NCBI RefSeq assembly: GCF_900086645.1
Contig: NZ_LT576451.1
Coordinates: forward strand, 3,162,001 to 3,226,000
DNA: 64,000 nucleotides
Direction: 5' to 3'
DNA from: Curtobacterium sp. 9128
GTDB lineage: Bacteria > Actinomycetota > Actinomycetes > Actinomycetales > Microbacteriaceae
The notes beneath the pieces are model-generated. The model was not told where the DNA came from. It saw nothing but the letters and a program-made list of their open reading frames with translations, and did not search any database. Position 1 is the first letter of the stretch, and each line of letters opens with the position of its first letter. Below are positions 47,103 to 55,337 of this stretch, piece after piece. The position numbers and the translations under genes were made by a program.

Positions 47103-47132
47103 AAAAAAGCTCCGGCGCAGAGGCTCGGAGCT
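47103..47132 (-). promoter_or_regulatory. Intrinsic terminator (attenuator) in the rplJ leader
   Basis: On the minus strand AGCTCCG (complement of 47126-47132) pairs with CGGAGCT (complement of 47108-47114), followed by six T (47103-47108). It lies 67 bases upstream of the rplJ ATG and downstream of the promoter, so it can stop transcription early. In other bacteria L10-L12 binding to this leader controls such a switch. Confidence 0.75.
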
Positions 47133-47200
47133 GCTCCCCCGCGAACGGATGGAGAGGTTCTGAACACCTGCGCGGGTTGCCTCATGGATGAGGACCTTCG

Positions 47201-47222
47201 CTTGCTGCGCGAGCGCAGCAAG
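47201..47222 (-). promoter_or_regulatory. Leader hairpin upstream of rplJ
   Basis: CTTGCTGCG (47201-47209) pairs exactly with 47214-47222 around a four-base loop. It lies near the 5' end of the predicted rplJ leader and may be part of the L10-binding structure. Confidence 0.6.
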
Positions 47223-47246
47223 AACCGGCGGTCTTTGGCTTCGAGA

Positions 47247-47275
47247 ACTGTACCAGATGCAGTGGTCGCCACCAA
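47247..47275 (-). promoter_or_regulatory. Promoter of rplJ-rplL
   Basis: On the minus strand a -35 box TTGGTG (complement of 47270-47275), a 17-base spacer and a -10 box TACAGT (complement of 47247-47252) fit a housekeeping sigma-70 promoter. Transcription would start near 47240, about 200 bases before rplJ. Confidence 0.7.
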
Positions 47276-47280
47276 CCACC

Positions 47281-47322
47281 GGACGGGAGGCTCGGTGCGG
47301 CCTGGCACCGGTCCTCCCGTCC
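47281..47322. terminator. GGACGGGAGGCTCG-family hairpin
   Basis: GGACGGGAGG (47281-47290) pairs with CCTCCCGTCC (47313-47322), and CGGTGC with GCACCG inside, with two mismatched bases between. It lies beyond the histidine kinase stop (47420, minus strand), just upstream of the rplJ promoter. Confidence 0.75.
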
Positions 47323-47363
47323 GTCAGCTGGCGCGGTCCGACCCACAACGCCCGCCCTGGAAA

Positions 47364-47435
47364 GCCGAATCGCGCGTAGGTGCCCGGAAAATCCGACCTC
47401 CTACGCGCGATTCGACCCCCTACGCGCGATTCGGC
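47364..47435. repeat. CCTACGCGCGATTCGG-family element overlapping a gene end
   Basis: GCCGAATCGCGCGTAGG (47364-47380) and its perfect 17-base complement (47419-47435) flank a further copy, CCTACGCGCGATTCG (47400-47414). The right arm encodes the last residues Pro-Asn-Arg-Ala and the TAG stop of the histidine kinase. It is the second copy of the family at 32428. Confidence 0.85.
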
Positions 47436-48901
47436 ACGTCGGACCAGGCGCCAGCAGCACCAGCCGCGTCGGGTACCGGCTCCGCGGGCAGGTGCACCGT
47501 GAACACGGTGTTCCCCGGCTCGCTGGCCACGTCCACGGATCCACCGTGGGCCTGCACGACCGCGTCCACGATCGCGAGCCCGAGGCCCGTCGACCCGGCG
47601 GTGCGGGACCGCGAGCTGTCCGCACGGGCGAAGCGCTCGAACAGCTTCGGGAGGAACTCGGGGTCGATCCCCTGGCCGGTGTCCCGCACGGTCAGGTCGA
47701 CGCCACCCTGGACCGGAGCGATCCCCACGGTGATGCGGGTGCCGTCCGGCGTGTGGGTCCTGGCGTTCGTGACGAGGTTCACGATGACCTGGTGGAGCCT
47801 CGCGGCGTCACCGAGCACCACGACGGGCGACGACGGCACGTCCACGTCGATCGGGTGCTCAGGGGACGCGGCGTGGGCATCGTTCACGGCATCGAAGACC
47901 AGCCCGGTCAGGTCGACGTCGTCGAACTGGATCTCGCGGCCTTCGTCGAGCCGGGCGAGGAGCAGCAGGTCCTCGACCATCGAGGTCATCCGGACCGACT
48001 CCGACTCGATCCGGCTCATCGCGTAGACGACGTCCGGCGGCAGGTCCCCACCCATCCGCCGGGTGAGTTCGGCGTACCCGCGGACCGACGCCAGCGGGGT
48101 GCGCAGCTCGTGCGAGGCGTCCGCGACGAACTGCCGCACCTTCTGCTCCGAGCGCTCGCGGGCCTGCATGGCGCCGCCGATGTGCCCGAGCATGCGGTTG
48201 AACGCACTGCCGACGCGGCCGACCTCGGTGCGGGGATCGGTGTCCGGCACCCGGACGCCGTCGAGGGCGTCGCTCCGCTCCAGGGGCATCCTGGCGACGG
48301 CCGAGGCGGTCTCGGCGACCCGCTCGAGCGGCCGCAGCGATCGCCGGACGACCACCGCAGCGACGATCGACGCGGCGATCAGCGCGCCACCGACGACGAC
48401 GATCACGACCCAGAGCAGTGACCACACGCTCTGGTAGACGGGCGACATCGGCAGACCGACCACGAGCACGGCGTCGTCGAGGTAGCCGTTGTCGACGCGG
48501 ACGGCGGCGACCCGGTAGCTCCCGGTGCTGCCGAGGCCGATCGTCGCGGGTGCCACACCGACCTTCACCTGACCGAGTCGCTGCAACTGGTCCGTCGACA
48601 GGGACGTGGGCGACCCGTCGTCCTGGATGACGATGCCGCCGGCACGACCGTTGGTGAAGTAGTAGGCGGTCAGGGTCCCCGCCGCCTGCCCGGCCGGCCG
48701 CAGGACGTCGTCGCCGGGCGGCTGGTCGGTCTGGCCCTGCCCGAACTTGTTCGTGGCACGCTTCGTCGCGGTCTGCAGCTGCTGGTCGATCGCGCCGGTC
48801 TGGATCGAGGCGAGCGCGATGATGCTCCCGGCACCGATCACCGCGCTGACGGCGACGACCAGGGCGACGATGCTCAGGACGAGTCGACGGCGGAGGGTCA
48901 C
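47420..48901 (-). CDS. Sensor histidine kinase (EnvZ/OmpR class)
   Basis: A 493-residue kinase: helix at about 7-29, an extracytoplasmic region of about 120 residues, a second helix ([20 protein letters not shown]), a HAMP domain, then H box [15 protein letters not shown] box [14 protein letters not shown]1 DTGQGI, F box FERFARAD and G2 GLGLAIV. All catalytic boxes are intact. The GTG at 48901 lies seven bases after the regulator stop, so this is a regulator-kinase operon. The last codons and stop come from an intergenic repeat (47419-47435), so the C-terminal end was probably reshaped. Confidence 0.95.
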   Translation of the reverse strand: MTLRRRLVLSIVALVVAVSAVIGAGSIIALASIQTGAIDQQLQTATKRATNKFGQGQTDQPPGDDVLRPAGQAAGTLTAYYFTNGRAGGIVIQDDGSPTSLSTDQLQRLGQVKVGVAPATIGLGSTGSYRVAAVRVDNGYLDDAVLVVGLPMSPVYQSVWSLLWVVIVVVGGALIAASIVAAVVVRRSLRPLERVAETASAVARMPLERSDALDGVRVPDTDPRTEVGRVGSAFNRMLGHIGGAMQARERSEQKVRQFVADASHELRTPLASVRGYAELTRRMGGDLPPDVVYAMSRIESESVRMTSMVEDLLLLARLDEGREIQFDDVDLTGLVFDAVNDAHAASPEHPIDVDVPSSPVVVLGDAARLHQVIVNLVTNARTHTPDGTRITVGIAPVQGGVDLTVRDTGQGIDPEFLPKLFERFARADSSRSRTAGSTGLGLAIVDAVVQAHGGSVDVASEPGNTVFTVHLPAEPVPDAAGAAGAWSDVPNRA

Positions 48902-48908
48902 GGGAGTC

Positions 48909-49649
48909 TCAGGAGACGGGCTTGATGACGTAGCCCACGCCACGCACCGTGTGGATCATCGGCTGCTCGCCGGCGTCGATCTTCTTGCGCAGGTAGGAGA
49001 TGTAGATCTCGACGACCGAGGACTTGCCGCCGAAGTCGTACGACCACACGCGGTCGAGGATCTGCGCCTTCGAGAGCACACGACGCGGGTTGCGCATCAG
49101 GAAGCGGAGGAGCTCGAACTCGGTGGCGGTCAGCTCGATGGAACGGCCGGCGCGGGAGACCTCGTACGACTCCTCGTCGAGGACCAGGTCACCGACGACG
49201 ATCCGCGAGTCGCCGGCCTCGGAGACGGAGATCTGCGAGCGGCGGATGAGCCCACGGAGCCTGGCGACGACCTCCTCCAGCGAGAACGGCTTCGTGACGT
49301 AGTCGTCGCCGCCCGCGGTCAGGCCGGTGACCCGGTCCTCGACGGAGTCCTTCGCGGTGAGGAACAGCACCGGGGTGTCGTCGTTGTTCTGCCGGAGTCG
49401 GCTCAGCACCTGCAGCCCGTCGAGGTCCGGCATCATCACGTCGAGCACCATCGCGTCCGGCTTGAACTCGCGCGCCTTGGCGAGCGCGTCCTGCCCGCCG
49501 TTCGCGCTCGTGACGTCCCAGCCCTCGTAGCGGAGGGCCATCGACAGGAGGTCGGTGAGGCTGGCCTCGTCGTCGACGACGAGGATGCGCAACGGCGAAC
49601 CGTCGGCACGCGTGAGGCGCGGGGCTGCGGAGGGCTGGGAGATGGTCAC
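48909..49649 (-). CDS. OmpR-family response regulator
   Basis: A 246-residue regulator. The receiver begins RILVVDDEASLTDLLSMALR, with the phosphoacceptor Asp in MVLDVMMPDLDG and Lys in YVTKPFS. The winged-helix DNA-binding domain has LTATEFELLRFLMRNPRRVL and ends HTVRGVGYVIKP. The GTG at 49649 gives a 20-residue leader. It is similar to the TcrX/PrrA-type regulators of actinobacteria. It faces the 49755-52806 operon across a gap of 105 bases, which could make that operon a target. Confidence 0.94.
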   Translation of the reverse strand: MTISQPSAAPRLTRADGSPLRILVVDDEASLTDLLSMALRYEGWDVTSANGGQDALAKAREFKPDAMVLDVMMPDLDGLQVLSRLRQNNDDTPVLFLTAKDSVEDRVTGLTAGGDDYVTKPFSLEEVVARLRGLIRRSQISVSEAGDSRIVVGDLVLDEESYEVSRAGRSIELTATEFELLRFLMRNPRRVLSKAQILDRVWSYDFGGKSSVVEIYISYLRKKIDAGEQPMIHTVRGVGYVIKPVS

Positions 49650-49754
49650 GTCTTCGAGTATCGAGAGTTTCCTATGAAGCGTCTGAGACGGACCGAAGTG
49701 CCGTCTGTGGATGATCCGGCAGGATTCCACGGGTGCCGCCCGTAGCGTCGAGGC

Positions 49755-50765
49755 ATGATCCGTTCCACGGCATGGCCGACCGACGCGTCCGGCGTCGACA
49801 CCGCGCGTCTCGAGGAGGCCGCCGGGAGGCTCGGCTCGTCCCCGGCGGACCGGCTCGCGTTCACCAGGTGGGTCGCCACCACCACCGCACCCCTGACCGC
49901 GGGCACGGCCGGTCCGGTGTTCGCCACGCTCGCCGCCGTCGCGGCCGCGGACGTCGCACTCGCCCGCACGGTCGAGCCGCACCTCGACGCGCTCGGGATC
50001 CTCGCGCAGGCCGGGGTCGACGTCCCCGAGGGATCCACGTGGGGCGTGTTCGCCGCCGAGGCACCGGGGCTGCGGCTCGAGGTCGACGACGCCGGTGTCC
50101 TGACCGGGACGAAACCGTGGTGCTCACTGGCCTCGGTGCTCTCGCACGCGCTGGTCACGGCACACCGCGGCGACGAGCGGCAGTTGTTCGCCGTCGACCT
50201 GCGACATGCGGGCGTCACCACGCACGACGAGGCCTGGGTCGCGCGCGGGATGCCCGACGTGCCGAGCGGACCCATCGACTTCGACGAGGTTCCGGCCGAA
50301 CCGGTCGGTGATCCCGGCTGGTACCTCGACCGGCCGGGGTTCGCCTGGGGTGGGATCGGCGTCGCGGCCTGCTGGTGGGGTGGTGCCGTGGGGCTCGCCC
50401 GGATGCTCCGCGCACACCTCGCATCGCGCCCGGACGCCGAGCTGCTGCGGGTTGCGCTCGGCGCCGTCGTGGCGGACCTCGCCGACGCGGAGGACGCCAT
50501 CGCCGGCGCCGCCGCCGCGATCGACGCCGAGCGGGACGAGGACTGGGCGCTCGTGGCGCAGACCGTCCGGTCGCGTGTCCGTCGTGCCGTGGACGACGTG
50601 CACACACGGGTCGTCGGGGCGCTCGGTCCCGCGCCGCTGACGTCCGACCCGGCGATCGCCGCCCGCGTGGCCGACCTCGAGCTCTACGTCCTGCAGGACC
50701 ACGGCGACCGGGACCTCGCGCGCATCGGCCGGATGGTCGTCGAGCGTGGCGGTGTCGCATGGTGA
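49755..50765 (+). CDS. Acyl-CoA dehydrogenase-like protein
   Basis: A 336-residue protein with the helix-beta-helix layout of acyl-CoA dehydrogenases: WGVFAAEAPGLRLEVDDAGV and LTGTKPWCSLASVLSHALVT match the central beta domain (the GxKxW(x)S segment), and the C-terminal helices contain AVADLADAEDAIAGAAAA-type sequence. It is shorter than usual (about 380) and I cannot identify the catalytic Glu. The ATG at 49755 follows no strong ribosome site. It leads a coupled operon; its stop overlaps the next start by seven bases. Confidence 0.82.
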   Translation: MIRSTAWPTDASGVDTARLEEAAGRLGSSPADRLAFTRWVATTTAPLTAGTAGPVFATLAAVAAADVALARTVEPHLDALGILAQAGVDVPEGSTWGVFAAEAPGLRLEVDDAGVLTGTKPWCSLASVLSHALVTAHRGDERQLFAVDLRHAGVTTHDEAWVARGMPDVPSGPIDFDEVPAEPVGDPGWYLDRPGFAWGGIGVAACWWGGAVGLARMLRAHLASRPDAELLRVALGAVVADLADAEDAIAGAAAAIDAERDEDWALVAQTVRSRVRRAVDDVHTRVVGALGPAPLTSDPAIAARVADLELYVLQDHGDRDLARIGRMVVERGGVAW

Positions 50766-52111
50766 GCTTCGACCACCGGCAGCCCGGCACCGACCCCGCA
50801 GCCTGGTCGGCGTTCCTCGCCTCCGTCCCCGCCGGACCGGTCAACGTCGCCGCGTACGCGTCCGTCGTGGTCGTCGCGCCGCACCCCGACGACGAGACGC
50901 TCGGCGCCGGCGGGCTCATCGCGACCGCAGCGGACGCCGGTGTCCCCGTGCACGTCGTCCTGGTGTCGCTCGGCGAGGGGTCGCACCCGGACTCCCCCAC
51001 CACGACGGCCGCCGAACTCGCCGACACCCGTGCGTCGGAGTTCCGAGCGGCGCTCGGGACCCTCCACCCGTCCGTCACGTCGGAGTTCCTCGGGGTGCCG
51101 GACGTCGGCCTCCGCGAGCAGCCCGACACGCTGCGCGACGCGCTCGTCGCCCGACTCGACGCCGCACCGGCACGAACGCTCCTCGTCGCACCGTGGCGCG
51201 GGGACGGGCATCGTGACCACCGGGTCGCCGGCGAGGTCGCCGAGGCCGTCGTGCACGAGCGTGACGACGTCGACCTGCTGTCCTACCCGATCTGGGCGTG
51301 GCACTGGGACGACCCGACCGCGTCGGCGGCGCCGTGGGGCGATGCCCGGGCGCTCGCACTGTCCGCGGCCGTGCTCGACCGGAAGCGCCGTGCCCTCGCC
51401 GCGTACCGGTCCCAGGTGGAGCCGCTCTCGCCGGCGCCCGGCGACGAGGCGATCGTGGACGAGCGGCACGCGGAGCACCACCTGACACCGACGGAGTGGT
51501 CCTTCGGGATGGCGCGGTCGCGGTCGCGCGAGTCCTTCGACGCCCACTACGAACGGAAGCCGGAGGGCTGGGACTTCGACGGCTCCTGGTACGAGCGACG
51601 CAAGCGCGCCGTGACCCTGGCGGCGTTGCCCCGCGAGCGGTACCGGTCCGCGCTCGAGATCGGTTGCGCGACCGGCGTGCTCACCGCGGCGCTGACCGAC
51701 CGGGCCGACGACGTCCTCGGCACCGACATCGCCGCAGCACCCCTGGAACGAGCGCGAGCACGGGCCCCTCGTGCACGGTTCCTGCAGGCGGCGCTCCCGG
51801 ACGAGTGGCCGGCGGGGACGTGGGACCTCGTGGTCATGTCCGAGGTCGGCTACTACCTCTCCCCTGCTGACCTCGACCGGACGATCGACCTCGTGCTGGA
51901 CTCCCTCGCCGACGACGGTGTCCTCGTCGCCTGCCACTGGCGACACCCGGACGACGAAGCGGTCTCGAGCGGCGACGTCGTGGACGAACGGCTCCGCGCA
52001 CGCTGGCCACGTCCCGCGCTCGTCCGGCACGTCGAGGACGACTTCGTGCTGACGGTCATGCCCGGTGCCGACGTCCGCTCGGTCGCGCGCGACGAAGGAC
52101 TCGTCCGGTGA
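50759..52111 (+). CDS. PIG-L deacetylase fused to a SAM methyltransferase
   Basis: A 450-residue two-domain enzyme. Residues about 35-230 are a PIG-L/LmbE deacetylase: APHPDDETLGAGG supplies the metal-binding His-Asp-Asp and GHRDHRVAGE the distal His. Residues about 265-450 are a class I methyltransferase similar to NodS: ALEIGCATGVLTAAL is motif I and VLGTDIAAAPLERAR motif II. The natural reading is removal of an acetyl group from an amino sugar followed by methylation of the product, but the substrate is unknown. The ATG at 50759 overlaps the previous gene; its stop overlaps the next GTG by four bases. Confidence 0.93.
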   Translation: MVSFDHRQPGTDPAAWSAFLASVPAGPVNVAAYASVVVVAPHPDDETLGAGGLIATAADAGVPVHVVLVSLGEGSHPDSPTTTAAELADTRASEFRAALGTLHPSVTSEFLGVPDVGLREQPDTLRDALVARLDAAPARTLLVAPWRGDGHRDHRVAGEVAEAVVHERDDVDLLSYPIWAWHWDDPTASAAPWGDARALALSAAVLDRKRRALAAYRSQVEPLSPAPGDEAIVDERHAEHHLTPTEWSFGMARSRSRESFDAHYERKPEGWDFDGSWYERRKRAVTLAALPRERYRSALEIGCATGVLTAALTDRADDVLGTDIAAAPLERARARAPRARFLQAALPDEWPAGTWDLVVMSEVGYYLSPADLDRTIDLVLDSLADDGVLVACHWRHPDDEAVSSGDVVDERLRARWPRPALVRHVEDDFVLTVMPGADVRSVARDEGLVR

Positions 52112-52806
52112 CCGGCCGCATCGACGTCGTCGTGCCCGCCCACGACGAGGAGGACCGCCTCGCCGCCTGTCTCGACGCGCTCCGCACCGCGACGAGCCGG
52201 CTCGCAGCAGAACGCCCGGACGTCTCGGTCGGTGTGACCGTCGTGCTGGACGGGTGCACGGACGGCAGCGCGGCGATCGCACGGTCGTACGGCGTCGCGG
52301 TCATCGAGACGCCGCACGTCGGTGTCGGACGAGCCAGGTCCCTCGGCGTCGCGCACGCCGTGCGAGTCGCCGGCGACCCCGACGCCGTCACGCACTGGCT
52401 CGCCCACACCGATGCCGACTCCCGGGTCGACGCCTCGTGGCTCGTCCAGCAGGCCGACGCGCTCGCCCGCGGGGCCCACGTGCTCGTCGGTGCCGTCGTC
52501 CCGGACCCGGACGACCTGGACCCGGTCGTCCTCGCCCGCTGGACCACGGCGCACCCGCCCGGTGCCGCACTCGGTCACGTGCACGGCGCCAACCTCGGGG
52601 TGCTCGCCGCCGCGTACCGCGTGCTCGGCGGCTTCGACCCGGTCCCCGAGCACGAGGACGTCCGCCTGGTCGAGCGTGCCCGTGCCCTCGGACTCCGCGT
52701 CGAAGCGACGATCGAGGCACCGGTCGTGACGAGCGGACGGTTCGCCGGGCGGACGCCTGGCGGGTACGCCGAACACCTCCGCCAGACCTACGGCGACGCG
52801 TCCTGA
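52108..52806 (+). CDS. Glycosyltransferase family 2
   Basis: A 232-residue GT-A fold enzyme without membrane helices. IDVVVPAHDEEDRLAACLDA begins the nucleotide-binding domain; AHTDADSRVDASWL contains the DxD motif; GGFDPVPEHEDVRLVERA resembles the acceptor region with the catalytic Asp/Glu. The GTG at 52108 is coupled to the deacetylase-methyltransferase. With its neighbours it should modify or build a glycan or glycolipid. The donor sugar is unknown. Confidence 0.9.
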   Translation: MTGRIDVVVPAHDEEDRLAACLDALRTATSRLAAERPDVSVGVTVVLDGCTDGSAAIARSYGVAVIETPHVGVGRARSLGVAHAVRVAGDPDAVTHWLAHTDADSRVDASWLVQQADALARGAHVLVGAVVPDPDDLDPVVLARWTTAHPPGAALGHVHGANLGVLAAAYRVLGGFDPVPEHEDVRLVERARALGLRVEATIEAPVVTSGRFAGRTPGGYAEHLRQTYGDAS

Positions 52807-52914
52807 GCAGCACTTAGACACCTCATAGGGACGCGATGGCCCGGCCACAACCACCGTTCGTACGTTCTCCTCATTCCCGCACCGGCCCCACCGGTCACAC
52901 CCCCGAGGAGAACC

Positions 52915-54447
52915 ATGTTCCTGACCTACCTCAGGCGCGAGCTCACGAACCGCAAGAAACAGACCGTCATCATCGCGATCGGCATGGCGCTCGCCATCGC
53001 ACTCGTGGTCATCGTCTCCTCGATCTCGAGCGGCGTGAAGACCGCGCAATCGAGCGTCCTGCAGTCGGTGTACGGCGTCGGCACCGACATCACCGTGTCG
53101 AAGACCGCGACGCCGTCCTCGAGCGGCGGACGACCGAGCTTCGACTTCGGCGACCAGGACTCGTCCGACTCCAGCGGCAGCACGAACCTCTCGCAGTCGC
53201 GGCTCTCCGTCTCCCCCGGCACGAGCACGCTGTCCGCGGCGAACCTGAAGACCGTGACCGCGACCGACGGCGTCAAGGCGGCGACCGGCGTCCTCACGCT
53301 GCAGAACAGCACGTTCTCCGGGACCGTCCAGCAACAGGACTCGAGCAACGACAGCAGCGACAGCAGCAGCAGCAGTGGGACCAGCACCCAGCAGGGACCC
53401 CCGAGCGGTGGCGGTGGTGGTGGCTTCGGCGGCGGCTCGTTCGACGTCGACTCCTTCAGCGTGACCGGCATCCCCGTGTCCGGCGACGCGGTCGGCCCGC
53501 TCACCAGCACCGAGATCACGAAGGGTCGCACCTTCGCCGCGAAGGACGCCGGCAAGGACGTCGTGGTGCTCGACGCGAGCTACGCCAAGAGCGAGTCGAA
53601 GGCGGTGGGCGACACCGTCTCCATCGGCGGGACCGACTTCACCGTGATCGGCATCGTCTCCTCCACGGGCTCCTCGAGCACGACCGGGTCGAACACCTAC
53701 ATCCCGCTCGACACCGCACAGTCCCTCGCCGACCTCGACGGCAAGGTCACCTCGATCTACGTCTCCGCGGAGTCGTCCTCGGACGTGAGCTCGATCAAGA
53801 CGGCACTGCAGAAGCAGCTCACGAGCGCCACGGTGTCCACGGAGTCCGACCTCGCGTCGAGTGTCTCCGGTTCACTCTCCACCGCGTCGAGCCTGGTCTC
53901 GAACCTCGGCACGTGGCTGTCGATCCTGGTGCTCGCGGCGGCGTTCCTCATCGCCATCCTCTTCACGATCTCCGGCGTCACCCGCCGCACCCGTGAGTTC
54001 GGCACCCTGAAGGCCATCGGCTGGTCGAACGGCCGCATCACCCGGCAGGTCGCCGGCGAGTCCCTCGTCCAGGGCCTCATCGGCGGCGTCATCGGTGCGG
54101 CGGCCGGTCTGATCGGCATCCTCGTGGTCAACGTCATCTCGCCGACGATCTCGGCGAGCGCCTCGACGAGCACCCGCGGTGCAGGCGGAGGCGGCGGGAT
54201 GCCCGGCGGCGCGGCGACCGCGGCAGCGGGCAGCGGCACCACCGGCGGAGCCCCTGCCGGCGGGTTCGGCGGCGGCGGAGCGAGCACCGCCTCGACGACC
54301 GACGTCGTCCTGCACGCCCCCGTGACGGTCGAGGTGATCCTGCTCGCGATCGGCCTGGCGATCCTCGGTGGCCTCATCGCCGGTGCCCTCGGTGGCTGGC
54401 GTGCGAGCCGGCTCCGTCCGGCCGAGGCCCTGCGGAGCGTGGCCTGA
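52915..54447 (+). CDS. ABC transporter permease (MacB/FtsX type)
   Basis: A 510-residue permease: an N-terminal helix (VIIAIGMALAIALVVIVSSI), a large extracytoplasmic domain of about 300 residues, then three helices near the C-terminus with the FtsX domain. The external domain has unusual low-complexity insertions (Ser/Asp-rich SSNDSSDSSSSSGTS and Gly-rich GGGGGGFGGGSFD), and a second Gly/Ala-rich loop lies between the last helices. The ATG at 52915 follows GAGGAGAA. It is paired with the ATPase next door. A role in export or cell-envelope stress is typical of the class. Confidence 0.92.
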   Translation: MFLTYLRRELTNRKKQTVIIAIGMALAIALVVIVSSISSGVKTAQSSVLQSVYGVGTDITVSKTATPSSSGGRPSFDFGDQDSSDSSGSTNLSQSRLSVSPGTSTLSAANLKTVTATDGVKAATGVLTLQNSTFSGTVQQQDSSNDSSDSSSSSGTSTQQGPPSGGGGGGFGGGSFDVDSFSVTGIPVSGDAVGPLTSTEITKGRTFAAKDAGKDVVVLDASYAKSESKAVGDTVSIGGTDFTVIGIVSSTGSSSTTGSNTYIPLDTAQSLADLDGKVTSIYVSAESSSDVSSIKTALQKQLTSATVSTESDLASSVSGSLSTASSLVSNLGTWLSILVLAAAFLIAILFTISGVTRRTREFGTLKAIGWSNGRITRQVAGESLVQGLIGGVIGAAAGLIGILVVNVISPTISASASTSTRGAGGGGGMPGGAATAAAGSGTTGGAPAGGFGGGGASTASTTDVVLHAPVTVEVILLAIGLAILGGLIAGALGGWRASRLRPAEALRSVA

Positions 54448-55247
54448 TGGCCGACGACACCGCCGCGACCGAGACCGGCGCGACCGACACGACCGAACCG
54501 ACGACAGGAGCAACCGTGACCACCACCGAGACCGCAGCGCCGACGGCGGACGCGACCCGTGCCTCCAGTCCGATGTACCGGCTCAGCAACGTGAGCAAGA
54601 CGTACAAGCAGAAGAACCGCACCGTCACCGCCCTGACGAACGTCGACCTGACCATCCCGCAGGGGCAGCTCGTCGCGATCCAGGGGCCGACGGGCGGCGG
54701 CAAGTCGACGCTGCTGCAGATGCTCGGCGCGCTCGACCGGCCGAGTGCCGGATCGGTGCTCCTCGGCGAGCGTGACGTCGCGAAACTCGGGGACGGCGCG
54801 CTGACGAACGTCCGTGCGACGGAGATCGGGTTCGTGTTCCAGAGCTTCAACCTCATCCCGACGCTGACGGCGCTCGAGAACGTGGAGACCGCGTTCGCGG
54901 GATCGCTCGCGAACCGGGCACGATCGGAGATCCGGTCGCGTGCGACGGCCGCGCTCCAGGAGGTCGGCCTCGGTGAGCGCCTCGACCACCTGCCGGCCGA
55001 GCTGTCCGGCGGGCAGCAGCAGCGCGTCGCGATCGCCCGCGCGCTGGTGAAGAACCCGAGCGTCCTGCTGGCCGACGAGCCGACGGGCGCGCTCGACGAG
55101 GGCACCCGTGACGAGATCATGGGGCTCATCGAGCGGCAGTGGAAGGACCGCGGCCTGACGGTCGTGATCGTCACGCACGACTCGTGGGTCGCCAAGCGAG
55201 CGGAGCGCCGCCTGCACATCAAGCAGGGGCAGGTCCGCGAGGCGTAG
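54447..55247 (+). CDS. ABC transporter ATP-binding protein (MacB/LolD type)
   Basis: A 266-residue ATPase with a Thr/Ala-rich 40-residue leader. Walker A is GPTGGGKST, the Q-loop FVFQSFNLIP is that of LolD/MacB ATPases, the signature LSGGQQQR, Walker B VLLADEPTGALD, and the switch His in VIVTHDSW. The ATG at 54447 overlaps the permease stop by one base (TGATG), so the two are co-translated. A more internal start at MYRLSNVSKTY would remove the leader. Confidence 0.93.
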   Translation: MADDTAATETGATDTTEPTTGATVTTTETAAPTADATRASSPMYRLSNVSKTYKQKNRTVTALTNVDLTIPQGQLVAIQGPTGGGKSTLLQMLGALDRPSAGSVLLGERDVAKLGDGALTNVRATEIGFVFQSFNLIPTLTALENVETAFAGSLANRARSEIRSRATAALQEVGLGERLDHLPAELSGGQQQRVAIARALVKNPSVLLADEPTGALDEGTRDEIMGLIERQWKDRGLTVVIVTHDSWVAKRAERRLHIKQGQVREA

Positions 55248-55264
55248 GGCCCTGACGGCTCGCC

Positions 55265-55324
55265 GCACGACCGGGAGCACGCAGCACCGCGGGATTCCGT
55301 GGTGCTGCGTGCTCCCCGTCGTGC
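55265..55324. terminator. Long terminator between converging genes
   Basis: GGGAGCACGCAGCACC (55273-55288) pairs with 55301-55316 over 16 bases, and after one mismatch GCACGAC pairs with GTCGTGC (55265-55271 with 55318-55324). It should end both the ABC transporter and the beta-propeller gene. Confidence 0.85.
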
Positions 55325-55337
55325 GCGGCGCGTCCGG

